Shown piece by piece: positions 29,646 to 30,779 of a stretch of 30,779 bases of DNA. Under the pieces are notes generated by a model, which worked only from the letters and a program-made list of their open reading frames with translations, was not told where the DNA came from and made no database searches. Every line of letters begins with the position of its first letter. Position 1 is the stretch's first letter. The position numbers and the translations under genes are program-made. Location of the stretch: IMG/VR virus record IMGVR_UViG_3300025168_000398, positions 1 through 30,779 of that record; one strand, written 5' to 3'. Source of the stretch: a virus.

Positions 29646-30779
29646 TCAAACCAACCACGTTAAAATTTGGCGAATGGTTGCCCGATCAAGCTGCTTTATC
29701 TTCGCCAGGGGTGACTGAAGCGCAGAACATACAGCCGCATGGGACAGGTTTTCGCTCCTGGGGTTCACTTGCGACTGATTCCACTGCGCTGACTGCTAAA
29801 GCCAGAGGCGCGGTCGCAATGATCGATGGTGATGCCAATGTGCGCATGTTTGCAGGTGATGCGACTAAATTATATCGCTATGCTGCGGGTACTTGGACAG
29901 ATAAATCTAAATCAGGTGGTTATTCAAACGATACGCTAGATAATTGGAATTTCTTAAAGTTTGGGACGCAAGTGATTGCGACTAATTTTGCTGACAACAT
30001 ACAGATTGGGCCAATAGACGGGACAAGTGTATTTGCCGATCTTGGCGGAAGCCCTCCCAAAGCGCGTTTCATTACAGGCGTGCGCTCTTTTGTTGTTCTT
30101 GGCGATATTGCCTCGCATCCCACAAGAGTCCAATGGTCAGGGCAAAATAACGAAACATCTTGGGGAACGATCCCAGCTACGCAAGCTGATTTTCAAGATT
30201 TGGTCGGCAATGGCGGCAAAATCATGGCCGTGACTGGCGGCGATGTTGGCGTGATATTTCAAGAGCGCTCTATTTGGGAAATGCGTTATGAGGGGCCGCC
30301 GTTAGTTTGGTCTTTCAATGAAACCTCGGTTGGCATTGGGACGCCTTCCGAGGGATCTGTTGTGCGCTACGGAAACAGTGTGTTCTTCTTATCCGATTCT
30401 GGCTTTCAGCGCTATGACATTGGGAAAGGCACGACTCCTATAGGCGATCAAAAGGTCGACCGCTGGTTTTTGGATCGCGTAAATAAAGAAAGTTATTACA
30501 CCATCTCAGCGGCGATTGATCCGGCCAACTCGAAGGTTGTCTGGTCGTACCCTAACGGCTCATCCGGTAACGATGAGCTGTTAATTTACGACTGGAAATC
30601 AGATCGTTGGGGTTACGCGGTTATTGATACTGAGATTATATTCGATGGTTTATCACCAGGTTACACGCTGGACGGATTAGATTCGGTCGGTGGTACGACT
30701 TACACGCTCGACAGCCTTCCTGCATCGTTAGATTCTGACTTATGGAAAGGCGGTGCAGCTGGTTTATATGGGTTCAGTA
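29642..30779 (+). CDS. Tail nozzle / stabilisation protein (gp12- or gp10-like), 3' end outside window
   Basis: The frame starts on an ATGA overlapping the adaptor stop and stays open to the last base, about 379 codons. The sequence (KPTTLKFGEWLPDQAALSSP, NIQPHGTGFRSWG, DATKLYRYAAGTW, then repeats of beta strands with VQWSGQNNETSW, SIWEMRYEGPP, VFFLSDSGFQRYD, LIYDWKSDRWG) looks like a beta-propeller. Podovirus nozzle or DNA-stabilisation proteins have this fold and follow the adaptor. It would close the tail channel and hold fibres. The missing 3' part and the start of the fibre gene lie outside the window. Confidence 0.78.
   Translation, partial: MIKPTTLKFGEWLPDQAALSSPGVTEAQNIQPHGTGFRSWGSLATDSTALTAKARGAVAMIDGDANVRMFAGDATKLYRYAAGTWTDKSKSGGYSNDTLDNWNFLKFGTQVIATNFADNIQIGPIDGTSVFADLGGSPPKARFITGVRSFVVLGDIASHPTRVQWSGQNNETSWGTIPATQADFQDLVGNGGKIMAVTGGDVGVIFQERSIWEMRYEGPPLVWSFNETSVGIGTPSEGSVVRYGNSVFFLSDSGFQRYDIGKGTTPIGDQKVDRWFLDRVNKESYYTISAAIDPANSKVVWSYPNGSSGNDELLIYDWKSDRWGYAVIDTEIIFDGLSPGYTLDGLDSVGGTTYTLDSLPASLDSDLWKGGAAGLYGFS

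Overview
The window is most of the genome of a temperate, probably podovirus-like, tailed phage of a Gram-negative bacterium, read in a circularly permuted or excised form. The evidence is a full head and packaging module, a nozzle/adaptor/ejection-protein set with no tape-measure gene in view, an integrase with an adjacent attachment site, and two divergent transcription units around a repressor. Both ends cut through genes: a tail-fibre gene is open at base 1 and a tail-nozzle gene is open at base 30779. The attachment core at 5081-5129 is the 3' part of a tRNA-Gly(GCC) gene that matches, from memory, the E. coli sequence. Late structural genes lie on one side of it and the integrase on the other, as expected of attP rather than of a prophage end. 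The host is plausibly a gammaproteobacterium. Several small genes resemble families I recall from marine phage genomes. Both host and habitat are inferences.

Layout. 1-4979 (+): end of the late region (tail fibre with an S74-like chaperone tip, two probable ejection/internal virion proteins, one small virion-like protein). 4980-5243: attP with arm-type repeats. 5244-8889 (-): leftward early operon (small membrane protein, unknown 130-aa protein, ERF annealing protein, YqaJ/lambda-type exonuclease, small SSB-tailed protein, small membrane protein, DUF4224 protein, integrase). 8890-10218: immunity region with a short repressor lacking a protease domain, a PAS-domain protein cotranscribed with it, and shared TAYT-N3-AGTA operator-like sites. 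10219-12691 (+): Cro-like protein, winged-helix protein, a structured non-coding stretch, P-like replication protein, NinG-like protein, Q-like late regulator. 12693-13773: cytosine-5 methyltransferase in two overlapping frames, with a nine-G tract where the second frame begins. 13786-16475: four membrane or exported proteins. 16485-17878: hairpins, holin candidates and an M15 endolysin. 17888-18407: three tiny basic proteins. 18468-29645: TerS-like protein, polyvalent zincin-type protein, TerL, portal, scaffold, SU10-type capsid protein, strong terminator, two small proteins, two glycosyltransferases, head-tail adaptor. 29642-end: gp12-like nozzle protein.

How it fits together. The repressor probably controls both early operons through operators at about 8910-8960 and 10138-10219. 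The left operon recombines and integrates the DNA. The right operon replicates it and makes the late regulator, which would read through terminators such as 16593-16621 into lysis and morphogenesis genes. The most unusual parts are the overlapping two-frame methyltransferase, the PAS protein beside a protease-less repressor, the structured leader before the replication gene, the exported-protein cassette next to lysis, the zincin-type gene between the terminase genes, and two glycosyltransferases inside the head-tail module.
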